Position numbers and translations under genes: made by a program
The notes under the pieces: generated by a model
Told to the model about the DNA's origin: nothing
The model's database searches: none
The model's input: only the letters and a program-made list of their open reading frames with translations
Assembly (NCBI GenBank): GCA_040756995.1
Contig: JBFLYK010000017.1
Location: 1 to 64,000 of the forward strand
Direction of reading: 5' to 3'
Length of the DNA stretch: 64,000 bases
DNA from: BP-133 sp040756995
GTDB lineage: Bacteria; Actinomycetota; Acidimicrobiia; IMCC26256; BP-133
Shown: in pieces, positions 44,501 to 51,471 of the stretch
Position numbering within the stretch: position 1 is the stretch's first letter
Layout: each line of letters begins with the position of its first letter

Positions 44501-44688
44501 GAAAGGCGGTGGCCGCCCGGGTCCGCGACGCCATCGGCAAACTCGAGTCGCCCCTGCCCGAGCTGGCCGGCCATCTCCACCGGACGATCGTCACCGGCAC
44601 GTACTGCCGCTACCGCGGCGAGCCCGGTATCACCTGGGACGTCGGCGGCCCTCCGGACGATTCGTGGGCTACAGGCCGCTCAACCTGA
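41533..44688 (+). CDS. Large AAA/STAND ATPase regulator without LuxR helix-turn-helix
   Basis: A 1051-aa protein: NTPase module first (Walker A GEGGVGKTSLL near residue 43, Walker B VVVLDDLQWAD near 152), then a long TPR-like helical part, then a C-terminal domain from about residue 870 (WHVTFGGVNAVVPHTKGLADIARLL and GTYCRYRGEPG). That last domain is common in actinobacterial ATPases but no DNA-binding helix-turn-helix is evident, so a signalling or scaffold role is as likely as transcription control. The GTG start has weak support; the ATG 10 codons on (MVSLVGRDE) is an alternative. Divergent from the methyltransferase operon. Confidence 0.85.
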   Translation: MSESPGARGGMVSLVGRDELLNRLGALVGRALTGQRVTVMVTGEGGVGKTSLLRAVVAEEGGQGPRIGWGTCLDVEGAPGYWPWTQALDGLVREIGSEQARRLAGDDAPLLATIVPGLGDASHGELTDRARLLLFDAASRLLDSLASDRGLVVVLDDLQWADASSLALFDFVARAADRSGVCLIGAYRHNELDASARTVLGALVSHSEHVHVEGIDAEATQELVARLTGRTVDRATADAIHRRTGGHPFFVREVALLAGHADGDVEHIPAAVRDVIERRMARLPGPTQAVLEVAAILGTGLRPDVAARALDTSPLAVEVAARDAVVAGVLTPTGEGLRFAHDLLRETILDRLEPPRRVALHQAIGSALEERAARTAPAAPAELARHFIAAVPLDGPERAVRWALQAATADCEALAFAEAAGHLRRLRASLAEAAVDLADHQLFDVLVAEADALARAGGTLDARGLLRAARDVADRMQDPDRTARVALATAELGARFAVRRDEIVRELDRALTVVAGANPAREAQLTATLARELQHSVAEDRPRAGPLSERALELGRQAGDPATLAACLLARHDVLWTAGTEVERADIAREIIAVALDAGDDERHAQGLLLLANALLEHGSPAFQAALDGCLVILDRLRQPLHRYLAETRRACLAMLHGRLDEADERIEHAAVLGDRIREPDTGNVRMSQRLELVRGRGRADELRAFAADAVAHWTGAPIHAHAVAAGFSARAGDLGAARHHVAAVVDLGTWRADRSYLWSVFVRELAQAAVALGDRDVCAQLLDDLAPVAGSCGVNGAVVAFAGSHAHTAGLLAAALDQADRSRQLLEQASETYQRLGAAGWYDEACRDLAAVQSIAAAPAPTASMCRRGGVWHVTFGGVNAVVPHTKGLADIARLLATPGTEIHVLDLMDAADRSGPGGSLADRRALDAYRMRLADLEADAAEAASQHDDERSARLEAERQALLEELGRVRGVQGRVRQFANHPAERARKAVAARVRDAIGKLESPLPELAGHLHRTIVTGTYCRYRGEPGITWDVGGPPDDSWATGRST

Positions 44689-44706
44689 CGGCTCCGCGAG
44701 CCGTTG

Positions 44707-45909
44707 CTACTCGAGGCCGTAGCGCTCGAGCGTGGCAGGGACGTACGGCTGTCCAGGGTCGGGATGTGAGGGCGCCGTCAGCGACCACACGGCGTCATCG
44801 GCGACAAGGGGACGGTCGCGACGAGGCGGAACAGAGGCGGGCTTCCACCGGTCAGCCTCCGGGTCGTATGCGTAGGCTTCGGAGCTCTCAGGTGCGGGTC
44901 GGTAGATCATCCGGTCGAGCCACATGCTGTAGGCAGCCCGGAGGTCCTTTCCACCCGGCGGCTCGGCTGCCTCCCACCAGTCGTCGGCGTGGATGTCGTA
45001 CACGGCCATCCCGGGTTCGGGTCCGAGCATGTCGGTCGGGGGCTCTGTTTGGCGGCTGCGGCCGAACTGGAAGACGAAGCGGCCGGAGATGGCGAAGCTT
45101 GCATGTACCACCCGGTCGGCGTCCGGCCCAGGTTCGGTCGGGCGCCACTGTGCGTCTCCGGGCGCCCAGCGCACGATGTCGTGCATGTCGTAGCCGTCAG
45201 TGGCGATCACTTCGGGGCCGGTCCAGGCGAGCAGGCCCTGATAGTCGCGGACAGGTGGAGCAGGCAGTGGGGTCCACTGGTCTGTGTCGGGCCGGTAGGC
45301 CTCCGCGATAACCCGACGGTCAGCGTCCCAGCCGAGCACGACGAACCGGTCGTCGGCCCACATACCCTGGCCGAGGACCAGGCGGCCCGGCGCGGCCATC
45401 TGCCGCCACTGTCGAGTCGCCGGGTGATACAAGGCGCCGGCGGAGCTCCGCGTCCCGGGTACGGGCCCCCACACCAGCAACTCATGACCGGTCCAGACCG
45501 CGCTGGCTTCGAAGCCGAGTGCAGGGATGGGGGCCGGCGGGATGCGCTCCCAACGGTCAGCCTCCGGGTCGTAAGCCATGCCGTCCACGACCGCCGTTCC
45601 GAGGTACCCCGGATATCCCGGGGGGTAGCCGAGGGAGAAGTCGTAGCCCTTCTCGTCCGGTGCATGGGTGACCCCGCCCCAAAAGAGAAGGCGTTGGCCA
45701 GTGGAGACATGCTCCCACGGATAGCGGATCGGAAGGGGCATGGTCGCCGCCGTCTGCCACTGCGCACTCTCAGTTCCGGCTCGGGTTCGTGGCCCAGTTA
45801 CCGGCTCGCCGCTGTCGCGTTGGACGGCGACCTCGGCTCCGCCGCAGGCTGCCGCCAGCACCGTGGATACGACGAGCATCCAAGGCTTGATGGCGCCGCG
45901 ACGCATCAT
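44707..45909 (-). CDS. Kelch-like beta-propeller lipoprotein
   Basis: A 400-aa protein with a lipobox (VLAAACGG, Cys near residue 22) and about six Kelch-like blades, recognisable by repeated Y-P-A/T-x-x-W endings (AYDPEADRWERIP, YHPATRQWRQM, YRPDTDQWTPL, YDPEADRWKPA). It is probably a surface propeller that binds a ligand or protein, since enzyme residues are not visible. Only 18 bp separate it from the convergent NTPase gene. Confidence 0.8.
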   Translation of the reverse strand: MMRRGAIKPWMLVVSTVLAAACGGAEVAVQRDSGEPVTGPRTRAGTESAQWQTAATMPLPIRYPWEHVSTGQRLLFWGGVTHAPDEKGYDFSLGYPPGYPGYLGTAVVDGMAYDPEADRWERIPPAPIPALGFEASAVWTGHELLVWGPVPGTRSSAGALYHPATRQWRQMAAPGRLVLGQGMWADDRFVVLGWDADRRVIAEAYRPDTDQWTPLPAPPVRDYQGLLAWTGPEVIATDGYDMHDIVRWAPGDAQWRPTEPGPDADRVVHASFAISGRFVFQFGRSRQTEPPTDMLGPEPGMAVYDIHADDWWEAAEPPGGKDLRAAYSMWLDRMIYRPAPESSEAYAYDPEADRWKPASVPPRRDRPLVADDAVWSLTAPSHPDPGQPYVPATLERYGLE

Positions 45910-46077
45910 GTTCCTCCCGCCCCGCTCACTCCTGGTGAGACGGCCGCAAAGGCCATTGGGTTCCGTGAAACGCCGAGAGATTCGCCCGCGGCGTCCCGAG
46001 ACGGCCCCGGCGGTTCTGAGCGGACGTCCATGAGCTGATCAGCAAGTCAGAGCCATTGTCCGGACGTCGGTGGCGCG

Positions 46078-46410
46078 TCACCAGCGGTCCCAGCGGGCCG
46101 AGTGACGAGGGCGGGGCGGCGCAACATCCCAGTCGCCGCGGGCCAGGGCAACCTTGTCGGCCCGGCGGGCGGCACGCTTGGCTCGGCGAGCGTCCTCGCC
46201 GACGCCCCACTTCCCGCCCAGCGGTCCGGGGCCGTAAAACGGCGGCCATCCGCCAAGTTGGTTTGCGAGGGCACGCTGGCGGGCCCACCGGCCAGTGGCC
46301 CGGCGGGAGGTTCGTGGTGCAGCGGGCGTCGTGGAGTCATGGATCGGTTCACGCCAGTCGGCCGGCAAGCGGCGACCGGCCCGATGGGCGACCTGCGCCC
46401 AAGGCGGCAT
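46078..46410 (-). CDS. Orphan protein of unknown function
   Basis: A 110-aa frame with strong G/C preference at third positions across its length. It encodes MPPWAQVAHRAGRRLPADW near the start, a middle NQLGGWPPFYGPGPLGG and a basic Arg/Lys/Ala helix followed by a Trp-rich end (HSARWDRW). I do not recognise it. The basic C-terminus might bind nucleic acid. A TACAAC box and the left arm of an inverted repeat lie directly before the ATG. Confidence 0.4.
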   Translation of the reverse strand: MPPWAQVAHRAGRRLPADWREPIHDSTTPAAPRTSRRATGRWARQRALANQLGGWPPFYGPGPLGGKWGVGEDARRAKRAARRADKVALARGDWDVAPPRPRHSARWDRW

Positions 46411-46475
46411 CGTGTTGTATGTGCGGGACACGGGGGCGCTCCCTCCGTGCCTGACGGTCAGGCACCTACAACACG
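46411..46475. promoter_or_regulatory. Nested inverted repeats upstream of the orphan gene
   Basis: Outer arms CGTGTTGTATGTGC (46411-46424) and GCACCTACAACACG (46462-46475) match at 13 of 14 positions. Inside lies a perfect 19-bp palindrome with arms GTGCCTGAC and GTCAGGCAC around one G (46447-46465). The position next to the ATG at 46410 suggests an operator, or the end of a lost element. Confidence 0.5.
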
Positions 46476-46605
46476 CGCCGACCTCCTCTCGCTCGCGTCC
46501 GCTGGCCGAGTGCCTCCTCCGATGGTCCCCGACCGCTGGACGATTCGCAACCGCGTTTGTGTGCGGACCGGTGGCCTGCGCCGGCAAAGCACCGTCGAGC
46601 CGGCG

Positions 46606-46781
46606 CTACTCCGGCAAGTGCGAGATGTAGGCCGCGACGCAGTAGTCGAAGGCGTCGACGCCCCGGGCAGGATCCATGCCGTAAGGAACGATGGGCCGCC
46701 AAGACGCCAGCGGAGCGGGATGCACGCGAACCCGAGGACGATTACGGCCAAGACGGCGAAGCACCTGAGATTGAGAGTCAC
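46606..46781 (-). pseudogene. Possible frameshifted small membrane-protein gene
   Basis: From a GTG at 46781 one frame encodes a hydrophobic segment (TLNLRCFAVLAVIVLGFACI) with high G/C third positions. After about 35 codons this signal moves to the next frame, which ends GMDPARGVDAFDYCVAAY then ISHLPE and a stop. One indel near 46675-46690 would join them into a protein of about 58 aa. This may be a decayed gene, a sequencing error or chance. Confidence 0.3.
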
Positions 46782-47181
46782 GTCTACCCCCGGTCGCAGC
46801 CGAATGGCCGACACCAGGAGGTGATGGTCCGGTGGGCTCGCGCCGAGAGACGAGGTGGCTCCTCCAGGTCGAGCCACGGATCCATATCCAGATGATTCCA
46901 CCGGTCCCGACGGAACCCTTGCTTCTCCGCAAAACCTCCGCAGATGTGCGTCGTCTCCGTTGGTCAGAGGCTTCCCGCGACGGCTGCCGGACCGGGTGGG
47001 TCGCAGCCGAAGTGCCATAGAGGGCCGGCGACCCAGTACCCGTCCCTGATGGCGGCGGGTATTCGGACGGCCGCGGCTTACGGCGCCGCCCTGGCCCGGG
47101 AGGAGCTCGTCCCGCTCGACCCGGGAGGGTGAAGGTCGAACTCCACGAGCACCGGCCCGCCTCCCTGGGCGAGGGTCCTCA

Positions 47182-47235
47182 GCGCGACCGGTCGCGCCCA
47201 GGGCCCTTATGGGGCCTCAATCGCGACCGGTCGCG
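47182..47235. repeat. Two copies of a GC palindrome
   Basis: CGCGACCGGTCGCG occurs at 47183-47196 and 47222-47235, 39 bp apart; the first copy extends to a 16-bp perfect palindrome (47182-47197). Flanks CCTCA and CAGG are also shared, so the repeat unit is about 26 bp. It lies upstream of nothing obvious on the plus strand and beyond the 3' end of tRNA-Pro. Confidence 0.6.
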
Positions 47236-47356
47236 CTCAGGCACCGGGCGATCCATCGCGATCGCGTGTGGGCCCGCGTGGGACGGGCGATGGAACGGAT
47301 CTGGACGCGAGACAGGGCCGGCGGAAGACCGGCCCTGCGCTGCGCTTCTGTCTGAG

Positions 47357-47430
47357 TCGGGACGGCGGGATTTGAACCCGCGACCTCAGCGTCCCGAACG
47401 CTGCGCGCTGCCAAGCTGCGCTACGTCCCG
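47357..47430 (-). tRNA. tRNA-Pro (anticodon CGG)
   Basis: A 74-nt cloverleaf on the minus strand: acceptor arms CGGGACG and CGTCCCG, D stem GCGC/GCGC, anticodon stem CAGCG/CGCTG with loop TTCGGGA (anticodon CGG, reads CCG), T arm GCGGG-TTCAAAT-CCCGC and discriminator A. All stems pair fully. CCA is not encoded. It lies 12 bp after the response-regulator gene. Confidence 0.97.
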
Positions 47431-47442
47431 AAGGGTCCGAGT

Positions 47443-47883
47443 TTAGCCGACCTCTTCCTGGAGGCCGGCAGGGGTTTCTTGGTCGCCGGCCGCTTCGGCG
47501 GCTTTGCGCTGCTCTTCGGCGGCCAGGAGGGTCTTCACGGTGCGGCGGAGGGTGCCGGCGTCGATCGGCTTCACGAGCATCGCGTCGGCCGTGGAACGCC
47601 GGCCCAGGAATCTGTCGGCTTCCCGGTCGAGGAGGAGCAGGATCGGGACGTGGGGGAGGCGCCCGCCCGACTCCTCGAGCCGCAGGTCGAGGGCCACGGC
47701 CATGCCGCCCATGTTGCCGATCTGGAGGTCGACGATCACGAGATCGGGGTGCTTCTCGGCCACCACCGTGCGGACGTCGCGGCCCCGTTCGACGTCGATG
47801 ACCTCGAAGCCCGGCCCGCAGAGGGCGGCCCGGACATGGTCCCGGACCCAGGCGGCGTCGCTGGCGGCGACGATGGTCGGCAT
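47443..47883 (-). CDS. Stand-alone response-regulator receiver protein
   Basis: A 146-aa CheY-like protein. Phosphoacceptor Asp52 in LVIVDLQIGN and Lys105 in MLVKPIDAG are present, followed by a helix and a Glu/Ala-rich tail, with no output domain. The acidic pair near residue 10 is reduced to one Asp (ASDAAW). It follows the second ArsA-like gene by 10 bp, so it is likely co-transcribed. The partner kinase is unknown; a PAS kinase lies 12 kb away. Confidence 0.88.
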   Translation of the reverse strand: MPTIVAASDAAWVRDHVRAALCGPGFEVIDVERGRDVRTVVAEKHPDLVIVDLQIGNMGGMAVALDLRLEESGGRLPHVPILLLLDREADRFLGRRSTADAMLVKPIDAGTLRRTVKTLLAAEEQRKAAEAAGDQETPAGLQEEVG

Positions 47884-47893
47884 GGCGGGAAGG

Positions 47894-48994
47894 CTACCCG
47901 CCGCCCGCCGAGTCGCCCGAAGCGGCTCCCAGCAGGTGGTGGCCGACCTCGGTGAGGCTGGCGATGTCGCACACCTCCACCTCCAGCAACGGCACCTTCA
48001 CCACCGGCACCCGGCCGACCGACCGTTCGAGGCCTTCCAGATGGCCGCGCTCCCGCTTCGACAGCTCGATGAAGTCGGCCAGGTTGGCGTACAGCTCGTC
48101 GAGCGGGGCGCCGGCCGGCCCGCCCCCGCCGGTCGGACGGCGCCCGTCGGGCTCGGGAACGACCCCCCCGAAGTCGGGGTGGATCCGGTTCACCACCAGG
48201 CCGCTGATCCGCAGGCCCGCCGCGTCGAGGCGCTCGGCGAAGTAGCCGGCCTCGGAGACGGCGTCCCGGGCCGGGGCGGTGACCAGCACGAAGGCGGTGG
48301 CGTCGTCGCCCAGGAGGTCCATGACGCGCTGGGCCCGCTGCCGGAACCCGTCCTCCATACCCTCGAAGGCCTGGAAGAACAGGACGAGGTCCTCCACCAC
48401 CTCCGTCCCGATCACCTTGGACACGGAGCGGAAGAAGGCCTGGAGCGCCATGTTGGCCACCCGGAACGACGCCCGGGTGGGGGCCATGACCAGCCGGAAC
48501 AGCCTGTTGTTGAGCAGGCGGGTGAGCCGGGCCGGGGCGTCGAGGAAGTCCAGCGCGTTGCGGGTCGGCGGGGTGTCGATGACGATCAGGTCGTAGCCGC
48601 CCTCGTCGTGGAGTTCATGGAGCTTCTCCATGGCCATGTACTCCTGCGTGCCGGCCAGGGCCCCGGAGATGTTCCGGTAGAAGCGGTTCTCGAGGATCCG
48701 CTCCCCCTGGACCGGATCGGGGGCGTACTTCAGGACGAGGTGGTCGAAGGTCGACTTGGTGTCGAGCATGAGGGCGGACAGGCGGCCGCCGGCGGGGGCC
48801 GCACCGTCGGGGTCCCACAGCGTCCGGTCGATCTCGTGGGCGGTATCGGACAGGGCGTCGAGGCCGAGGGCGTTGGCCAGCCGCTTGGCCGGGTCGATGG
48901 TCACCACCACGGCGTTGCGGCCGGCCCGGGCGCCGGCCAGCGCCAGGACGGCGGCCGTTGTCGTCTTGCCCACCCCGCCGCTCCCGCAGCACAC
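47894..48994 (-). CDS. ArsA/Get3-like ATPase, second of pair (N-terminus uncertain)
   Basis: A 366-aa open frame for an anion-pump/Get3-type P-loop ATPase: CCGSGGVGKTTTAAVLAL (deviant Walker A), DPAKRLANALGLD, the TQEYMAMEKLHEL segment and VIDTPPTRNALDF. The frame opens at a GTG exactly at the P-loop, leaving no first beta strand. The missing part (ALARLAAEQPIIV) is coded just upstream in frame, but that stretch has no start codon and is bounded by the UGA of the first ArsA gene. A GTG at 49106 would give a full N-terminus if one base of the G7 run (49049-49055) were extra. A Rv3680-like partner of the preceding gene. Confidence 0.85.
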   Translation of the reverse strand: MCCGSGGVGKTTTAAVLALAGARAGRNAVVVTIDPAKRLANALGLDALSDTAHEIDRTLWDPDGAAPAGGRLSALMLDTKSTFDHLVLKYAPDPVQGERILENRFYRNISGALAGTQEYMAMEKLHELHDEGGYDLIVIDTPPTRNALDFLDAPARLTRLLNNRLFRLVMAPTRASFRVANMALQAFFRSVSKVIGTEVVEDLVLFFQAFEGMEDGFRQRAQRVMDLLGDDATAFVLVTAPARDAVSEAGYFAERLDAAGLRISGLVVNRIHPDFGGVVPEPDGRRPTGGGGPAGAPLDELYANLADFIELSKRERGHLEGLERSVGRVPVVKVPLLEVEVCDIASLTEVGHHLLGAASGDSAGGG

Positions 48995-49061
48995 GATGAT
49001 CGGTTGCTCGGCGGCCAGCCGGGCCAGGGCCCCCGCCGCCCCGGGGGCGGGGGGGCGCGGG

Positions 49062-49090
49062 GGCCCGCCGGGCCGGGGGCCCGGCGGGCC
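49062..49090 (-). other. Perfect 13-bp GC hairpin between the ArsA-like genes
   Basis: On the minus strand GGCCCGCCGGGCC, loop CCC, GGCCCGGCGGGCC forms a 13-pair stem of only G-C pairs. It starts 12 nt after the UGA of the first ArsA-like gene and lies in the sequence joining the two same-frame coding regions. It could stall ribosomes or polymerase, or cause sequencing errors. It lacks the features of a bacterial SECIS loop. Confidence 0.8.
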
Positions 49091-49102
49091 GGTCGGGGGC
49101 GC

Positions 49103-50059
49103 TCACGCCCCGACCGGCAGGGCGCTCACCCCGGCGGTGAGCGCGTCGGCCAGCACCTCGAGTTCGGCCGGTCCGATGTCCGAGGAGAAGATGAACGGCA
49201 GGACGACCTGCGGCAGCTCGGGGAGCCGCTCGACCAGCCGGGCGAGCTGCTCCTCCTGCAGTCGGCGCCGGCTGGTCACGAAGCGGGCGGCCCGGGCCAG
49301 GTGCTCCACCTCGCCGTCGGGGACGGCGACGCCGGCCTGCTCCGCCGCCGCCCGGATCTCCTCCGGACTCGTCAGCCCGTCGATGGGCCGGTCGGGGTAG
49401 AGGCCGTTGACCACCAGCGGGCCGAGGGTCATGCCGATCCGGTCGAGGAAGGCCTCGGCGGTCTCGGCGGTCTCGTTGACCGGCGTCTCCTCGGGCAGGG
49501 TGACCAGCAGCACCTGCGCCCGGTCGGGGTCGGCCAGCATCTCGGTGACCTCCACCGCCTGGGTGAGGACGGGCCCGACCCGCACCGCGTCGAGCAGGCC
49601 TTTGGGCGAGAGAAGGAAGGTGACGGCGTGGCCGGCGGCCGGCCCGTCGACCACGATGACGTCGGCCGCCCGGGCCCGCTGGAGCGACTTGACCTTGCCG
49701 AGGACCAGGATCTCCTTCATCCCCGGCACGGCGGTGGCCACGATGTCGAGGGCGCCGCTGCCGACGAGCCGCTTCGATATCCGCCCGAGGCCGTGGGTCT
49801 CGAGGTATTCGAGGAGCGCCTCGTCGGCGGCCAGCGGCAGGACGGTCACGCCGGGATAGACCTCCTGCTCCCGGTCGAGGTTGGCCACGCCGAACATCGA
49901 GCCCAGCCCGGACTTGCCCTCCAGCTCCACGAGCAGCACCGTCCGGCCCGCCCGGGCGGCGGCCACGGACAGAGCGGCGGCGGTCGTCGTTTTGCCCACT
50001 CCGCCCTTCCCGGCCAGGATGATCACCCGGGACGAGGAGCACCATTCGGCCAGCTCCAT
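49103..50059 (-). CDS. ArsA/Get3-like ATPase, first of pair
   Basis: A 318-aa P-loop ATPase: LAGKGGVGKTTTAAALS (deviant Walker A with signature Lys) at residues 16-32, ELEGKSGLGSMFG, and VVDGPAAGHAVTFL. It is related to arsenite-pump ATPase and tail-anchored-protein chaperone Get3; in M. tuberculosis the Rv3679/Rv3680 pair is similar in order and size. No ArsB is present, so arsenic export is not supported. The ATG was chosen because a TACGAT -10 box lies 8 nt before it; this box overlaps the -10 of the divergent NfeD gene. Confidence 0.87.
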   Translation of the reverse strand: MELAEWCSSSRVIILAGKGGVGKTTTAAALSVAAARAGRTVLLVELEGKSGLGSMFGVANLDREQEVYPGVTVLPLAADEALLEYLETHGLGRISKRLVGSGALDIVATAVPGMKEILVLGKVKSLQRARAADVIVVDGPAAGHAVTFLLSPKGLLDAVRVGPVLTQAVEVTEMLADPDRAQVLLVTLPEETPVNETAETAEAFLDRIGMTLGPLVVNGLYPDRPIDGLTSPEEIRAAAEQAGVAVPDGEVEHLARAARFVTSRRRLQEEQLARLVERLPELPQVVLPFIFSSDIGPAELEVLADALTAGVSALPVGA

Positions 50060-50067
50060 TGCCCTCA

Positions 50068-50077
50068 ATCGTAGAGA
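50068..50077. promoter_or_regulatory. Symmetrical bidirectional -10 element (ArsA / NfeD)
   Basis: TACGAT on the minus strand (50068-50073) and TAGAGA on the plus strand (50072-50077) share the same TA pair. Each is followed by a start codon, 8 nt away (ArsA) and 6 nt away (NfeD). The two start codons are separated by only 24 bp. Confidence 0.6.
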
Positions 50078-50083
50078 CACCTC

Positions 50084-51421
50084 GTGCGACGCCCGCTCTT
50101 CGCCTGTCTGGCCTTCCTCTCCGTGGCCCTGTCGTGGGCCGCGACCCCCGGCGCGGCCGGAGCGGCCGACGCCCCCGAACGGCACATCGAGGTCGTGCAG
50201 GTGGAGGGGGCCATCGACCCCGTCGTGGCCGATCTCATCAAGGATTCGATCCGCCGCGCTCAGACCAACGGCGCCTCGGTCGTGATCCTCCAGATCAACT
50301 CCAAGGGCGCGCTCGACACCGATCCCCTCGAACTCATCGACGCCGTCCGCACCTCCAAGGTGCCGATCGCCACCTGGGTCGGGCCGGGGAAGGCGAACGC
50401 CGGCGGTGCCGCGGCGGCGCTCGTGGCCTCCGCCTCCTTCGCCGCCGCGTCGCCGAGCGCCCGGTTGGGGCCGATCGTCCCTCTCCGGCTCGACGGGAAG
50501 TCTCCGGAGGGCGGCGTCCTGCTCAACGCCGACCCCGGCTCACGGCCGGTGGATCCCTGGACCTCCGCTCGCTTCAACGCCCTTGACGACCGCAGGGTCT
50601 CCGGGTCCAAGGCCGCCGAGGACGGCGCCATCGACGCCGTCGCCCCCACACTCGGCGACGTCATCGTGGCGCTCAACGGCCAGGAGGTGCCGACCGCCGC
50701 CGGGCCCGTCCGCCTCTCGACGGCCAAGCAGGTCGACACCAAGGACGGGCCCCGCCAGAGCGTCGACCAGCCGGTGAGCTTCCGGAAGCCGGGCACCTTC
50801 GAGAACGTCCAGCACTCGCTGATCAGCCCCTCGGTGGTGTTCCTGCTGCTCATCGTCGGTCTGGGGCTGATGGTCTTCGAGTTTTTCACGGTCGGGATCG
50901 GCCTGGCGGGAGCGACCGGCGCGCTGGCGGTGGCCGGCGCGTTCTACGGCGCCTCGCACCTGCCGGTGACCTGGTGGGCCATGGGCCTCCTCCTCCTGTC
51001 GACGTTCGGTTTCGCCGTCGACGTCCAGGCCGGACACCAGGGGTTCTGGACTGGCGTCGGTGTCGTCGGGCTCCTCGCCGGAGCGTTCAAGCTCTTCGGT
51101 GGGTCGTCGGCCCTCGACGTGCCGCTGTGGCTGATCGTCGTCATCTTCGTCGGGCAGATCATCTTCATGCTGGGGGGCATGACGGTGGCGGTGCGGAACC
51201 GCTTCTCGATCCCGACGGTCGGTCGGGACTCGATGATCGGGGAGCTCGGCGAGGCCCGGACGGAGCTGAATCCGGACGGGGTGGTCACCGTCCGGGGCGC
51301 TCCCTGGCGGGCCCGTACCCACCGGGGACGACCGGTTTCCGCCGGCGGTCCGGTGCGCGTCGTGGCCGTCGATCGCCTCGTTCTGGAGGTCGAACCGGGG
51401 GACGCGCCGGCCGAGGTCTAG
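50084..51421 (+). CDS. NfeD-family membrane protein (ClpP-class protease-like domain)
   Basis: A 445-aa protein: signal peptide (to about residue 28), a ClpP/crotonase-fold domain (VEGAIDPVVADLIKDSI, ILQINSKGAL), about 4-5 membrane helices (residues 250-375) and a C-terminal OB-fold NfeD domain (GELGEARTELNPDGVV). In active family members a Ser sits in an A-x-S-A-G loop; here the loop reads KANAGGAAAAL, so the nucleophile seems lost. It is probably involved in membrane quality control with stomatin-like partners, none of which is adjacent. GTG start, leaderless-type promoter. Confidence 0.85.
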   Translation: MRRPLFACLAFLSVALSWAATPGAAGAADAPERHIEVVQVEGAIDPVVADLIKDSIRRAQTNGASVVILQINSKGALDTDPLELIDAVRTSKVPIATWVGPGKANAGGAAAALVASASFAAASPSARLGPIVPLRLDGKSPEGGVLLNADPGSRPVDPWTSARFNALDDRRVSGSKAAEDGAIDAVAPTLGDVIVALNGQEVPTAAGPVRLSTAKQVDTKDGPRQSVDQPVSFRKPGTFENVQHSLISPSVVFLLLIVGLGLMVFEFFTVGIGLAGATGALAVAGAFYGASHLPVTWWAMGLLLLSTFGFAVDVQAGHQGFWTGVGVVGLLAGAFKLFGGSSALDVPLWLIVVIFVGQIIFMLGGMTVAVRNRFSIPTVGRDSMIGELGEARTELNPDGVVTVRGAPWRARTHRGRPVSAGGPVRVVAVDRLVLEVEPGDAPAEV

Positions 51422-51454
51422 ACCGTCTGTGACGTGGTGTGAACCGTCTGTAAC
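51422..51454 (+). promoter_or_regulatory. Direct repeats upstream of the whiB promoter
   Basis: ACCGTCTGTGAC (51422-51433) and ACCGTCTGTAAC (51443-51454) differ at one base and are 21 bp apart, that is, two helical turns. They end 17 bp before the -35 of whiB and could bind an activator. The first begins right after the NfeD stop codon. Confidence 0.45.
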
Positions 51455-51471
51455 AAGGCCGATTTGCACCC

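Larger units (their letters stand above)
45910..47356. other. Gene-poor 1.4-kb interval with palindromes and orphan frames
   Basis: This stretch separates the Kelch lipoprotein from tRNA-Pro. GC and codon structure are less regular than in neighbouring genes. It contains one convincing orphan frame (46078-46410), a possible disrupted small gene (46606-46781), a 19-bp palindrome with flanking inverted repeats (46411-46475) and two copies of a GC-rich palindrome (47182-47235). No integrase, transposase or duplicated tRNA end was found. It may be a decayed insertion beside the tRNA gene. Confidence 0.5.

Noticed and set aside
42025..44580. An 851-codon open frame on the minus strand opposite the large NTPase gene
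   Set aside because: It is antisense to a protein with Walker motifs and has Gly/Arg/Glu-rich shadow composition.
47357..47430. Integrated element at tRNA-Pro
   Set aside because: No integrase and no second copy of the tRNA 3' end was seen within the window, so only a decayed remnant could be proposed.
47129..47446. A 105-codon plus-strand frame
   Set aside because: It runs through tRNA-Pro and has no recognisable protein features.
49062..49105. Selenocysteine recoding (SECIS) at the ArsA UGA
   Set aside because: The stem has a 3-nt CCC loop and no bulged U or GU apical motif, and neither ArsA nor its relatives use Sec there. A one-base indel explains the frame more simply.
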